Under the pieces are notes generated by a model. The model worked only from the letters and a program-made list of their open reading frames with translations. It made no database searches and was not told where the DNA came from. Of a stretch of 47,692 bases of DNA, positions 21,681 through 35,511 are shown piece after piece. Position numbers and translations under genes: made by a program. The stretch spans positions 226,051 to 273,742 of the forward strand of contig MU657194.1 in the NCBI GenBank assembly GCA_026770575.1, in the 5' to 3' direction. Each line of letters opens with the position of its first letter. Positions within the stretch are counted from its first letter, which is position 1. The DNA is from Pelagophyceae sp. CCMP2097. Its lineage: Eukaryota; Sar; Pelagophyceae.

Positions 21681-24600
21681 TTTCCACGTCCGCGTCGAGC
21701 GCTGCGATTCTCGCCGTCTGCGCCGCGACGTCTGCTTCGAGCCTCTCCACGTGCAAAGAGTGCGCGAACGTCTTCTCCGCGACAAACTCTGCCATCTCCG
21801 AAGGCCGCAAGTTGCGCAGGCAGACGAGGTACGACTTGTCCGTTTTCGCCGCTTGGAGAGCGTCGGCCCACTCCTTCAAACGGCGGCCGTGGAGCCGCCG
21901 GCGCCAGAGGAGGTCTTCCGTGACGGTGCGCTTCAAAGCCTCGACGACCTCTGTAAGGTCGTCAATCTCAGTCGACAATGCGTCGGGCTTGGGCGTCTCC
22001 GCCGTGCCGTCGGCAGTCTCGTCGTCCTGCGAGTCGAGGTCCGAGTCGGCGTCGCCGTCGCGGTATCGTTTTTCTTGGACTTTTGCTTCGAGCACCTCGG
22101 ACCGGTGCCTCAGGTCCAAGCCGACCTTGCGCAAAGACGCCATCTTCGCCTCGTCGTCGCGCTGCTCGATCTTGTCCGCCTCCACCAGGCAGACTCGGAA
22201 GTGCGCCCGGTGCCGCGCCGCCCACGCTCGGCCCGCGGCGCGGAACCTCGCGGGCGTCATGGCGTCGCGCGAAGCCTGGATGGCGCGCATCGCCACCGCC
22301 GCCAGCTGGTCCGCGTCGGCCTCCGTGGGCGCGTCTTCGGCGCCTTGGGAAGGCAGCGACACGACATCTTCAAAGTCTTGTTCGATTTCGATGACCTTTG
22401 GTGGGCAGAACATTTGATGAAAGGCGTCGGCAAGCTTATCACCGACGGTGGCCTGGTGTTCCGCGAAGACTTGGACGTTGTTCTCCATCCACGCCGCCGC
22501 CGCCGCGCGCAGAGGTTCCGGGTCCGTCTCCGCGTCGGTAAAACCCAAAGGCGAGACACCCACGACCACGTACGCCGCCGCCGTCGCCACGCGCTCTGCC
22601 TCTTCTTTCGACAACGGCCCTTGGCCTTGCTGTTCCGAGAACTGCTCTTCAAAGTCCATTGCCAGGTCGTAGGCCATGTCGAGTAAAACGTCGCCAATCT
22701 TGTCTGGGTTCAACTTTTTCCAAGTCGTCGCCGCCACATAAACATCCGGCCCAGAAGCTTCCACGCCCCCGGCGACGATTGCAAAGCAGGCCCGGGCTGC
22801 GCCCATGTCCGTGGGCTCGTGCTCCGCCTCGAACGCCTCCGCGAGTCGGTACTCGGCCACCGCCACCGAGACGCGGTTCCTCCTGTGCGCCGCCCAGATC
22901 TTGCCCTCGCACCGTTTCTCCGGCTTCATGGAGATGTTGACTCTTGCCAAAATGGCGAAATATTCGGGCGAGGTGTAAAAGGCGTCGTCGGGCATCATTT
23001 GGACGTCGTCGTACACCTTGCCGTCTTCGCCGAAAGCGCGCGGGAACGCGTTGAGCCAGGACTCGCACGTCTTGATCTGGACGGCCTCGGTGGCTTCGAG
23101 GAACCAGGCGTACTGGACGAGAGATTTGACAAAGTCGACATCGATGCGGCGGCCGCCCGTGCCGAAGATGCCGCCCCGTTCGTAAGCCACCGTCGGGTCC
23201 GCGTCGATGTAGTAAGCCTCCGAGGCGCGGCCCGCTTCCTCGCCGAACAAAGTCTCGTGCAGCGGCGACCGCTCGAGAGCGCGCCAGACGATGCGAGTCG
23301 CCCTTCGCACTTGCCCGAAACAGCGGCGCCTGCCGGCGGCGTGGTGGTGCTTCGAATCGAAGCCGAGGCTCTTCAAGCCCTCGGGTGTGCCGTCGCGGAA
23401 CTGTACAATCGTCTTGCGTTGGTCGGGCTGGCCGAAAAGCAGGTTGCCGCCCGTGTAATAATGCGGCAGCACGTCCAGCAATTCAGCACGAATCCTCCGA
23501 GCCGTGTGCCGCGCAAAGTCCAACACATCGAAAGCTTCGCTCTGAGGCGGCAGGCAGAGTAAAGCGTCGGCGATGGCCGCGTCGGCGAGGAGCCTCGACT
23601 GCTCGTGCTCGTAGTTCAATTTCGAAATTTGCGCCTGCTTGGCGCGGTCCGCGCGCTGGTCCGCAGTGCCGCCGGCGGCGCGGCCGCCGAACATGACCAT
23701 GGCCGTCCCGTGGACCTTGAGCCACTCTTCGCCGCCGGGGGGCGGGCGCGCGTGCATGTCCACGATGGAGGAACAAAGCTCGTCCAGGCAAACTTCCACA
23801 TCATGCCGAGCCGACTCGCCCGCCTTGTCGTCCAGAGCGATGTAGTAGTCCTCCGCCGCCTCGTCCTCGTCGGAGTGGTAATCGCTCATCATGCCCTGGC
23901 ATTCCATGGCCATGGCGCGCAGCTTGTCCACCTTCCTCTTTGCGTACCGCCCGAGCTTTTCCTTGCGCTCCAGCGCCCGTTTCTTCGCGTCGTAGGCCTC
24001 GCGCGCCTCGTCCTCTTCCCGCAAAGCCTCGTCTTTGATTCGCGCGGCGGATATCAATTTGAGGGAGACGTCGTCAAGCTCCAACTTGACGTGGCGCACG
24101 TCGGCCGATTTCACCAGGTAGGCGTGCCCAGCCTTGACGAGCGTCACGAAAGCGGGCGGCGCCGGGCCGTGCGACCGGACGTGATAATGCGAAGGCTTCA
24201 TGCGCGGGTCGACGAGGATGCCCGCCAAACGCGAGATGAGGACGTGGTCCGCCGCCTGCCGCCACACGTCGAACTTCCCAATCAGGTACTGGAGCTTGAT
24301 AGAGTACGAGTGCACCAGAGCGTCGGCGTCGCCCTCGTCGGCGTTCGTCGCACTTGAAGAGAGTAGCAGTTGGGCCGATTTCCAAGTCTCGGGCTGCTCC
24401 AGCAGAATCGAGCACGCCCTCAAGATCTTCTCCAGCAAGGCCGGGGGCTCCGGGTAGTAGCGCACGCGGAAGAAGTCGCGCAGCTCCAAAGCGACGACGG
24501 ACTCGACTGCGCTTTGGAACTTTGACCTGCACCCCGTAGGGTCGTCGTTCCAAAACTTTTCCACCGTCCCCAAGAGCATGCGCTGCCGCTTGGCCAGCAC

Positions 24601-27600
24601 GGAGATGTGCGCGGTGCAGTTGGAGACCGTGGCCGCGCGATGCGCCACGCCCTCGGCCTGCTCCGCCATCTCGTCGCGGGCCAGGCGCATCTCCTCGAGC
24701 TTGGCTTCCAACTCCGGCTCTAAAAGCGCCAGCTCCGCCTCGACGTCTGCATAAGTCTCGCGCGCCACGAGATGCCCACCTTCCCGGATGATGCGGTCTA
24801 TGATAGGCACGACTCGAGGATGCCTCGGCTGCACGCCGTGCGGCAGCTTGGGCAGTCTTCTCGCGATGGATAAAGCGTAGACGCCGTCGAACTCGACCTC
24901 GTCGTTCTCGAAGACTTGCACGAATTGCATCGTCGCCAAAGGGTTGACGGGCGGCGAGAGCCATTCTACAAATTCGCCGCGGTCCCAGAGTCCAGTCTGA
25001 ATCTCGTCGTGCCAGACTGGCGCTTCGGCCCCACAAACGGGCACCAGCGCGAATTCGTCGGCGACATCCAGCGGCGCGGCCACGGGCCGCCGCACGACGA
25101 ATTCGCCGTTGCGCACGTTCTGCACGTACGGCCCAACAAACTTGACGCCAAGCACGGTAGTAAACGTGCCAAGGCCGCTGCGCTGGTTCTGCTCAAACAT
25201 CCCCTGGAATTTCGAACCGTCGTGGTACGTAAACAGCCCGCGGCCGTGGAAGTTGTTCTCCAAAAACTCGCCGACGAAGACGTCGCGCTTGCTGGAAACG
25301 TACACGCCAGTGCCGCTCCGAAGGCCGTCGTACGACTCGCCCGTGTACGAAGACCCGTCGGGCCACGACCACTTGCCAAGGCCGTGGATCTTGCCTAAAG
25401 CGGGCGTGTCGCTCCACTTTTCCGTCGACGCGATCACCTCTCCCCTCGCCTCTCTTGCTGCGACGGTTTGCCGAATTCTCCGACGCGGGCTCCTTGCCGC
25501 GGTCCCACTCGCCGACGTACGTGGCGCCGTCGAGGGCGATGAGCGTGCCGAAGCCCTGACGGAAGCCGCAGTGCCAATCACCTTTGTAGGCAGAGCCGTC
25601 CGTGTAAGTGTACTCGCCTAGGGGACGATATCATTAAGGGGCTCAAAAGGCCCTCCAGGCATAAATGAATACGCACCGATGCCGTGCCTCTTGCCGTCTA
25701 CGATTTGGCCCTCGAATTTCTCGCGCGGCGCGTCCTCGCCCGTCGCCCCCTCGGCCCGCGGGTACGTGACTCGAAAGTCGCCGTGGATCCGGCGCGTGTC
25801 AAAGTGGTTATCTACTGCGACGCCCTCGATGATCGTCGAGTCTGCTCGGACCCAGGAACCCCAGTGGTCCGCGTCGCGGCCTGCTCGTTGAGAGACGCCC
25901 ATGGCGTCGACCCATCGCTCCGCGACCAGCGGCCCCAAATAAGTCTCGCCCGTGCTGTAGCGGAGGACGACGTCGCCGATGACCATGCCTCTTCGAGAAA
26001 AGCCTTGCAGTGAGACGTACGCCTCAAAACGTTTGCGCTTCTCGTGAGGCCGGGGGACATAATCCTCGTGCACCTTGGTCCGTAAAGGCGGCGGGTCGCC
26101 GACGACGACTGCCACAGGCCGCGTCGCGGAACTGCGCACTACGCTCCCACCTCGAACGTTTGACACGACGCAGGCGTAGACCCCCTCGCAAGCGTAGTCC
26201 AGCTTGGCCGCATCGAGCGGCTTCAAACGCAACCTCTCAAAGGCCACGTCCTCCTTCGCGCGGGTAACGACGGCCAGCGCCTCGTGCACCTCACACAGCT
26301 CCAATTGTAAGAATTCCAAGTGGTCACTCGTGGATAAATCCTTCAGAGTGGCGTTCCTAAACTTCAAGCCTCGCGACCCCTGAATGTCCTTGAGGCGGAT
26401 GCTGCGGAGGAAGTCGAACTTGCCGCGCGGCTTCTCCGTGAGGGCGCCCGACGTCGGGGGGACGAATTTCTTATATCTCTTGGAAGATTTGACCACGATG
26501 GCTTGGCTCGCGGCCTTTTTAAAGGCCACCGGCTTGTACTCCACCACCGCTTCATCTACAACGACCGCGGCCTCTAAAGGCGTGGCCCGCATGCGCATGC
26601 GCATCTCGACAGCGAAGATGTCCTCGTTTAACGTGTCTTCTCTTCGACGGAGAGTCGCTTCGACCGAGTCCTGCATGGCCGACGCCTCGAAGATGCCGCC
26701 TCGCAAAACGGCGGACTCTTCGTACTCTGGCCAGTGGAAGATGGTCTTGCATGAAACGCAGCAATTCCGGAACGCGTTCACCGGGACCATGGCGTTCACC
26801 TTGCGGCAGTGCAGGCAGCGGAACTTGCGGCACTGCACCGCCGGGCGCACGAGCGCCTTGAACGAAATCGTCGGAGACGTCTCGCCGTAGAGGTCGACGC
26901 CATCTTTTGTCCACTGGTAAGTCGGCCGCGGCCAGGCGTCAGCCTCCACCCTCAGCGTCATCAGCGGCGTCTCCCGGCCGAGCGGCACCGTGTCGTGCGG
27001 CACGAAGATGCACCCCGGCTGGCTCAGGATCTTGGCCGACTTTTCGCGGTGGCGCAGGAACCGCACGCCGTGGACCGCGACGGATGCCGACGAGGACCAA
27101 TTCTGCAAGACGCGCAGCTTCCAGAACCGCTCCACGACGTAGACGTCGTGCGGCAGGTGGACGACGGTCCAGACGCCCTTGCCGCCTTTGCCCGCTCGCT
27201 TTCCGACGCTGCAGCGTAAATCGACTGCCCGAGTGGCCGACGGCGGCGGAGGCTTCACCGAGTCGTGCTTCGGTTTCTTCTTGTGCTTCAACACGCCGGC
27301 GGCCGCTTTCACAGACTGCGGTGCCGGCAGCTCGAGGCGGCAGGCTTGTTTGAAAGGGCCCATAAGCCCATCTGCCGTATCCAGGGCGATCAAGCGAGGG
27401 GCCGCCGTAGAGTCCGGGCACAGCACCTCGACGGCGCCGATGCACACCGTTGCGCCGAGGTCGTAGACGACCCACTGGTCTTTCGTCTCGCCCGGGGCGG
27501 TGCACCAGTACGAAAAGTGCCGGTCGTCAAGCGTGTTTGCCGCCGTGTACAAATGGCCCGCCTCGGAAGAAGAAAGAAGCGCCTCCACGTTTGAAACGGC

Positions 27601-30600
27601 GCGCTGCGAATCCAGAGCGCGCCGCGCGATGCGCACTCGATACAAGGACTGCAGCCTGCGCGCCGACTCGACTTCGTGCCGGAGCCAGGCGGCCTCGGCT
27701 TTGGCGAGAACAACCCGCGCCACCGCCTGCATCACCTCTGCGGCGCACCTGCGCCGCCACAACCAGGCGCGCGCCATGCGCTGGACGTTGGCCGCGGCAG
27801 CGTGGCGCTGCAGCAGCCGGCGGACTCGGCGGACTGCTGCCCAGAATCGGAACATGCACTGCAACACACGGACGCGATCCAGCACCGTCAACTTCACCAA
27901 GACGCTGCCGAGGCGGATCGTCATCAAGAAGCGCGGCGCCTCGACGAGCATGCCGCGCCGCTCGTCCTTTGATAAAGATGGGCGCACGTCGTACGGCTCG
28001 CGGCAGCCCAAAAGGCGCATCAAAGCGTACCCGTGCGCCGGCTGCCTGAGCTCGTCGGCCGCCTCGACGGCCGTCGACGTCACGACGACCATCGTGCCCT
28101 GAAACGGCGCAATCGTCGGCGCCAGCCGCGGCGCCGGCGTCATCGCGACCTCTGCGGGCCCGTAAGAAGTCCGAACGCGCGCGCCCTCGGTGGCCATGAG
28201 CTTGCGCGCGGCTCGGAGGGCGATTCGGCGGAGCCGGATCGTGCCAAACTCCTTGTCGCGGCCGTACCAGGCGAGCCACCCCATTCTGAAGTCGCGCAGA
28301 ACAGCCCTCGAGAGGATTGAAGACCGCCTTCGTCTCAGCGCGTCGAGGTTGACTCCCAAGTCTTCCGAATCGCGCCGGTTCCGGAGGACGTCGAGATTGG
28401 CCCTGACTTTGGCGAGGTGGGCGGCGGTGTTCAGTTTCTTCCGCGCGGCTCTCCGTTTTTTGCTCCGCCGCCTCGCAATGCAGCACCTCGCAAAGCACCC
28501 CAGGGCGACGACGGCAAAGGCCTCTTCGATCCAGCGCCGCAGCATGATTCGCGTCCACCGCGTGGTCTGGACGCAGTATCGCCTGATGGCTAATTGCAAC
28601 CGTAAAGCCGTAAAAAACTCCAATCTTTTCAGCTGCAGTGCGTTCCAGGAAATTTTGCGCCGGAAGAACGCCTGCAGCCGCGTCGCGCTCGACCGCCGCG
28701 CCCGCACCTTGCGCGCGATGCGCCGGCCGGCGAGGGACCGGGAGACTTTTTGAATCAAGACGGACGAATTCGAAATCACCCTGCGCGCCTCGTTCCTCTG
28801 AGAATCTTCACCGCGCCGCCGCAGCAAAGCGAGGCGGCCGCGCGCCCACGAACTGATCTTCAACGAGGCGCCTCTTCGTCTTCGGCGCAGGTCGAGGTCT
28901 TCCGCGGTGGGCTTGGTGTTCCAAGTGAGCTCCAACTCGACTTCCCCGCGGTCGTGGATCTGCTCCCGCTTGAAGGGCAGCGTCCTTCGGATCACGGCGT
29001 GGTAGGGCCGGTAGTCGCCGAGCCAGTACCAGGCCTTGACGGGGAGTTCGTCATCCGGTAGAGCGCCGAGCTGGACGACCACTTGGCCGATAAAGTCCGG
29101 TGAAGAGTACTTGTCCCAGTCGAAGACCGAGACGCGCAGCAGCTCGGCCGGGTCCGTCACGTCGAGCTCAAACGTCTCGTCGAAGTTCGGCGAGGAGTCG
29201 TCTCGGAGCACCCGCGTCTGGAACGAGCGCAAGTTGCACTCCACTTTCACAAACGGATCCGGGTGCTTCTCAGAGTCGACTACGATGCCTCGGCACCGGA
29301 CGACTCGGACGCGCAGCGTCTTCTCCTCTGCGGCGCAGCCGTAACCGTCCAAAAACTCGAGCAGACCCTCGCCCTCTGGATAAAACGCCCTCTGCCTCAG
29401 CCGCTTGACCGGGTGGCCGCCCCAGCAGCCATGATATAAAGCGACGTCTCTGACTCGGAGGTGCGGCGACTCTCCGAATTGGGCGGAGATGTCGACGTGA
29501 GCCGCCCAGACGTTTTGCGCCTCGAACCGCGCCGCGACAGACTCGCTCGGTAAATCATAAGTCGCGTCCAGCTCCGGCACCAGCTTCGTCCGCGGGTCGT
29601 CGACCAATTTTTTGGGGAGGTGGCCTTCCTTTTCCGCCGCGCTCGACCGCCGTAGACCGACGTCCAGCAGAGCGTCGGCGCCGCGCAAGTACCAGGCCAC
29701 GTTGACCAGCCTCAGCGCGATGGCGATGCGCGCGAGGGGCGAGAGCAGATTCGAGGAGACGACGGGCGCCGCCACGGCTAAAGACAGCGACGTTCTGCGC
29801 GCGTAGGGCGCGGCGGCGTTGAACTTGCGCCACCTTCTTAAATCGGCGCCGCGGTCCTCGCGCACCGACGCGATGGCGGAAAGCTTGGCGACTTTGTTAA
29901 AAAGCATCAAACGCACGGCGTTGTTCGGCGTCGCCCCCCTCCGAAGCTGCTGCACGCGCTGCCTTCGCAGAGCGTGGAGCTTGCCCAGCTCGCGCGACTT
30001 GGAATACTGCTGCCGCTGCCGCCGCCGCTCCTTGATGAGCGCCGGTGGGGCGCCTCTTGACGCCATAGCCTCAGTCTCCCAACCAGGCAAATCGCCGCGG
30101 AGGTCCTCCATCCTCAGGCCCAGCCGGAGCTGCAGCAGCGTCGAGGCGCCGTGCTGGTGCAGCGCGGCGACGGCGGTGAGCCACTTCAAGAGGACGACCC
30201 TTCGGGCTTTGGAACCCTTCCAGTACGCGTACCTCCTTCGCCCGACGCGCCGCCGAGCCTGGACTCGCCGCGCCAGCGACTGGATCTTCACCGCCGCCGC
30301 GTACGCCGCGAGGCGGCCGCGCTGCAGACGCGCCCACTTGAGCAGAGCGTCCTTGTTCCCAACCACTTTCACAGAGTCGATGGCGGGCCTTTGCAGTGCT
30401 TCGATTCGGCACAAAGCTCTTCTCGGCGCGGAGAACTTGTCGCCCTCACTGATCAGCGGCATGGACACCGTCTCGCCCGTTCGGTCAAAGGTCAGTTCCG
30501 CGATTTCGGCGCCCGGGATGGTTTTGTCGACGGCCGCCAGAAACGCCGTCAGGCCCCGGTAAGCGCTGTGCGCGTCGACCACGCGCACGGCGTCGCCCTG

Positions 30601-33600
30601 CCGCAATTCGGCTCGGGCTTTCACGTCCTTCAAAAGCGCGTCCCGCGCGAGGCCGCGCTTGGAGCTGTCCAAACCGCCTTTGCGAAGACACTTCCACTCG
30701 AATCGAGCGTCGGCCAACATCTGCCGGGCGTCCTCGCGCAGCTCGCGGCACTGGGCGGTGACGGAGATAGTGTACGACATTGGATCCACACCGAAATCGA
30801 TTGCGAGCTTGAGGTACGCCCTCTGCGTCCGCCGCTGCATGCGCCGCAGCACCGCGCGGAGTACGGCGCCCTGCCGCTTCCGGTTCTCGTCGAGGTACGC
30901 CCTCTGCGCCACCGCGCGCCGCTTGGCGTCGGCCGAACGGCGAGCCAAAGTGCGCCGCCACTCGGTCTGTAGACGCAGCGTCGCGTAGCTTTCCAATTTG
31001 AATTGGAGCTTCGTAGAAAAGTGGCGCTTGCCGTTGAAGCCGCGCGCCCAGGCCTGGATCCTGACAGCCGTGTCCTCTTCGAGCAACGACCGCGCCCTTC
31101 GGGCCTTGTCGCGGCCCTTTGCAAGTGCAAGAGCGGCCTTCCTATCCAGCCCGCGCCGCTGCGCCCTCGACCGCACGACGGCGTGGACCATCGCGCGGGT
31201 CCGCTTCCACGCCAGGTAGCCGCGGACGAGGTTCTGCACCGGGGCCCATCGCGCCACCTCGGCCATGGCCACGCGCTGCCGGAGCTCTTCAAGATACATC
31301 AACTCGTTTTCGCGCTCCTCGCCGAGGTAGACGCGGAGCCTCCGGTGCCGTTTTAAAGCGTGGAGCCGCCGCGCCGCGAACCACCGGCGGACGTTGCGCT
31401 GCGCCAAAAGGACCGAAAAGTCGCGCTCGATCCTGTAGTCGCGCGCCTCGTCGCGGCCCATTTTGCCGCGCCACACGCGCTGGAGCAGCGTCGCCACCGC
31501 CGCGTCCAAAGCGCGGTCGTCGTCGCCGCGGTCCCACTCCTCCAAAGCGAGGTCGCGCTTCTCGACTCTGCGCTTCACCGTGCGCCCGAGCGCCGACGCC
31601 TTGCGACGCGCCACGTCCGCGTCAAAGTTATGCAGAGCGAGCTGCGCTTTAGTATTCGTCGCCTCGCACTGGATGCGCGCCCAGGTGGACGTCACGGTTG
31701 CGAGTTCGACGAGCATTCCGGAAACGCAGAGCCGCGCCTCGAGCTGCGCGTCGGCGGCGCACTTAAAGGCACGCGCCGCCATCCACGTGAGCCTGAGCAA
31801 GCCCATGGCGTCGCGCATCCTCTGCGCCGTCTGGCGGAGGCGGACCTGGTGGAATGCCTGCTTGAGGTGCCGCCGCGTGAGGGCGAACCGCAGCAAAGTT
31901 GGAAATGCCCATCGGCCCATCAAATGCTCCTGGTGCAGTTTGGAGTGCGCCTCGCCTTGAGCCTGCGCTTTTTTGAAAAAGTGCCGCCTCGAACGCTGCC
32001 GCGCAAACGCGCAAAGGCCTTGAGAGCCCTTTTTCCGCCAGTCGGACGCGCGCGCCTGCTGCGCCGCCGCGTAGGAAATGGCGCGCTCCACGGCGAAGCG
32101 CCGCAATCGGTGCAGTAAGTGGCGCTGCGCGCCGACCGGCGCGCGGATTTCCGCGGTGCTCTTTGCGGCTCGCTTCGCCACACCGAAGTCTCGGTAGAGT
32201 TTAAAAGCCGCGAAAACCCGCGGCGCGTCTCGGTCAAAGGCCATGCGCCCCAGCAACACGCGCGCCTCGGCGAGGCGCCTCGAGTGCGGCGAGTTCGTCC
32301 GCGCCCAGTCTCGCAAAGGCTTGAAATAACGCTGCAAGAGCCGCTGCCGCCAGGCGGCTTTGGCGCTCACCAAGGCGTCCCTCGACCGCGCAGAGTTGTA
32401 AGAGTCGACGGCGCAGACGTTGTAGAAGACGACCACCAATGCGCGCTTGCGCTCCAAAGCCGCCTGCGCCTGCTGGGACCACGAGGACCAGATGCGCGGG
32501 AGTCGCTTCTGCGCCCAAAACGCAACCGCTTCTCGCATCTGCCCCGCTTCGCGCGCGTTCTTCGCCCGAGATGGATCGAAGACGTGCATGGCCAGCGCCA
32601 TGAGGTGCTTGGACTGGCACTTTGCCCGGAAGAACTTGCGGGCCTTTTCGACGTTCTCAGAGCCCTCGGCAATCGTCCAGGGCCGCGTCCGCGGCACCGC
32701 GCGCCAGGCATTCACAAAAGTCCGCAGCTGGATGAGCTGGTACTGCTTCCGCAGCCTCGCGACCTCTGCGACGGCGCGGGCAGCATCGCGCCGCAGCCTG
32801 AACAAACGGCAAATGGTTCCCGCACTCTGACGCACGCGCTCGATGCGCTTCAAGCGTTTCCGCGCGAGGCAGCCGCGCGCTAATGCGCACAACGCCGTCG
32901 CGGCCGCGCCCTCGTCGTCGAGGCGCGCCATGCGCTTGGCGTAGGCTAGTCGCTCGAGCATCATGGTGCGGTACCGCTTTTGGTACATGGTCGCAGACTT
33001 CTTCGCCTGCACGCGGTCCGCCCACGCCCCGTCGCGCGCCAGCTCGTCGAGCGTTTCCGGAGTGCGCCGGATTTGCAGCAAAGGCAACGAGCCCGTCGGC
33101 GCCGCGTCCGGGGACACCGCGCCCGACGACTGCCCGTCCTGGCCGCCAAAGAAGGCGCGGCTCGTCTGCGAGTGGTCGACGAGGCCGCAAAAGTCCGAGA
33201 GCATCTCCTCATTTTCAAACTTGTCTGCGGACTCTCCCAGCGCGCCCTGCGTCACGACGCGGAGGTAGCACGCGTGCTGCGCGACGACGGTCCGGAGCCG
33301 GTTCTTGTCCATGAGAGGACACCCCGTCAGCTCGACGCGATGCACGCGGCTCGTATTGCGGCCGTCGATCGTCTGAGCGCGGCCGAGACGGAGCATGGCC
33401 TCGACGGCGCGCTCTGTGAGTTTCGGGCACATGCGCAGATCAATGGCTTTGAGCCGCGGGCACTGCCGCGCCACGGCCTCGACGCCGGCGTCCGTCAGCA
33501 AAGGGAGCTTGGCGATGCGCAAAGTCGTGAGCTTTTGCGGCAGGCGCTCCAGGGCCTCGTCGTCCATCCCGTCGCAGCCGGAGAGGTCCAACGTGCAGAG

Positions 33601-35511
33601 CAAACGCAGCAGGCGGAGCTCGTCGACCACGCGCAGCGTCACCTATCACGGGCGCCTCAACGAGGACCGGGAGACCGACCACTCGCGGACGCTGCGGCGG
33701 ACGGCGGGCATGTTGGAAAAGTCTGCGCCCTCCAATTTCCGGCACCGCCGCACCACCACTGCCAAAGCCTGGTCGGAAACCTGCTTCAAACCGCGCAGCT
33801 CCAGAGTCTGCAGAGACGTGCAGTGCATGGCGACTTGCAAGACGGCGTTATCCGTCACGGCGGGGGCGTCGGATACGCGGAGCCCGACGAGGCGCTTCGA
33901 GGCCAGAAGCGCCACCGCAGTCAAACCGCGCTCGCCGACGTGGCACCGCGAGACGTCGAGCCTGCGCAGGCCGATGGCCTTGCCTTTTTGAGCGCGCTGA
34001 AACTGCTCGCAATATGAAAGTAAAGCGTCGTCCGTCAGGCCCGACCCAGAAAAGTCAACGTCGCGGAGCGTCCGGCCGTGCCGCGCGCCGACGTCGCCGA
34101 AGAGCGCGGCGTCGGCGCCGACGTGCGGGCAGTCGACGAGGGTCAGCGCTTTGAGGCCCTTGTGCGAGGCCGCGGAGAGAGCCTGGACGAACGCGTCCGT
34201 GACTTTTGCGTTGCCCGAGAGGGAAAACGTGTTCAGCTGCGCCAGTGCGCCGTGGCGCTTCCAGCCTTGCAGGCCCTCGGCGTGCGTCAGCAGTTTGGCG
34301 GCGCCGTCGGTGAGCGCGGCGGCGTCGCGCAGACTTAAAGCAGTGAGTTTCGGCGGCGGGCCGTCGTCGGCGCCGGCGGCGCACCGCCGCAGGAACGCGC
34401 CGAGGGCTTGGTTCGTCATTTTAGGCATGCCGTCGAGGACGCAGCGCTCCATCGCCGCCGAGCCAAAGTGGTCGAAGAACATGGCGCTCAGGCGGGAACA
34501 CCGCGCAAAGTCGGCCGTGGCAAGATTCGTCGCCTTGCAGACGGCGATGCCACCGAGGTCCGAGAGCCGCGGGAGGTCGGCGGCGAAGAGGGCTTTTAGC
34601 TTTGGGGCCGATTCCGCGTTTGCCAGCACCTGGAAAGCGCGGTCCGTCAAATGCCCGCACCGCGAGACGTCGAGCCATGTCAGCGCCGGGCACGCTGCCG
34701 CCAGCGTCTTAAAGCCGGCGTCCGTGAGGTTGGAGCAGTCGGCGACGTCGAGTTTCGTCAGAGACCAGCCGTGCGGCGCCGGGCCGCGAGCCGGCGCGGC
34801 GGCTCTAAAGGCTGCGGCGACGGCGCGCGCGGCGGCGTCGCCGGAGGAATCGGCGTCGGCGTGGCCGCCGCCGCCGAGCTTGAGGCCGTTTGTCGCGCCG
34901 CATGTCGCAGCGGCGCAGTCGGCGACGACTTTTGCCAGGTCGACGTGCTGCACCCAGCGCCGCAGGTCCAGCAGAGGTTTGGCCTCAAAGGACCACGCCT
35001 CGTAAAACGCCTCGCGCGGAAACACGTGGTGCACCGGCGTCGGCGCCGGCGCGCCGCTGTCCTCGGCGCCCTCGGCGAGGGCCGGTGGCGGGCCGGCGGA
35101 CCGCGACGTCCGGCTGCGGCTCGGCCGGCGCCGCGGCCCGTCGTCGCCGCTCGCGCCGGACGGCGAGGACGACGCATCGCGCGGCTCGCGCCGCCGCCGC
35201 TCCGGGCTGCGCGACTTTCGCGCCGAGACGCGAGGCGCCGCGTCGGCGGCATCTTCCGGTCGTTCGGAAGCGTCGTTTCCGCGGTCCGGGGTGTAGGCGT
35301 CGCGCCGCCGCTGTGTCGCGCCGAGGACGGGCAGCGAGGAGGACTGCGCCAGCGACCGCAGGCGCTGCGCTTCTGCGTCGGCGGCGCCGTCGGGGCTCAG
35401 CGACTCGTCCTGGCGCCGGCGTCGCTGATGCTTCCGCCCGCGCGGCGGCATCGGCTCCACCGCTTCCCGCGCGGCCGCGGCCTCGCGCCGTACCAGCCTC
35501 GGGGCCTCCAT
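21430..35511 (-). CDS. Giant LRR-IQ-C2-F5/8C-Ig-MORN protein
   Basis: One minus-strand gene, exons 35511-33703, 33642-25677, 25617-25438, 25394-21430; 4,639 residues. Junctions at 25677, 25617, 25438 and 25394 agree in phase and keep MORN repeats continuous; the first donor (33703 or nearby) is less certain. Order: Arg/Ser/Pro-rich N terminus; Cys-containing LRRs (residues ~250-700, e.g. [14 protein letters not shown]); a long helical region with ten or more IQ-like motifs (e.g. [27 protein letters not shown]); a C2 domain at ~2040-2150 ([23 protein letters not shown]); an F5/8C-like domain at ~2630-2810 ([16 protein letters not shown]); an interrupted Ig-like domain; MORN repeats at ~3240-3430 ([14 protein letters not shown]); a long unrecognised region; a Tyr/acidic tail. 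A calmodulin-binding scaffold at membrane or cytoskeleton is inferred. Confidence 0.75.
33641..33704 (-). other. First intron of the giant gene, donor ambiguous
   Basis: The acceptor GATAG at 33643 is clear, and the next exon opens in phase 0 with VTLRVVDEL, continuing the LRR. Three GT dinucleotides (33702, 33690 and about 33680) could be the donor. I chose 33702 because it keeps phase. Confidence 0.5.

Noticed and set aside
21229..22686. A 485-codon plus-strand frame opposite the giant gene's end
   Set aside because: Val/Gly/Arg-rich antisense reading of the Tyr/acidic repeats and helical region; no domain and no splice support.
25684..34017. Many 100-350-codon frames opposite the giant gene
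   Set aside because: High GC makes antisense frames open by chance. The minus strand holds all recognisable domains.
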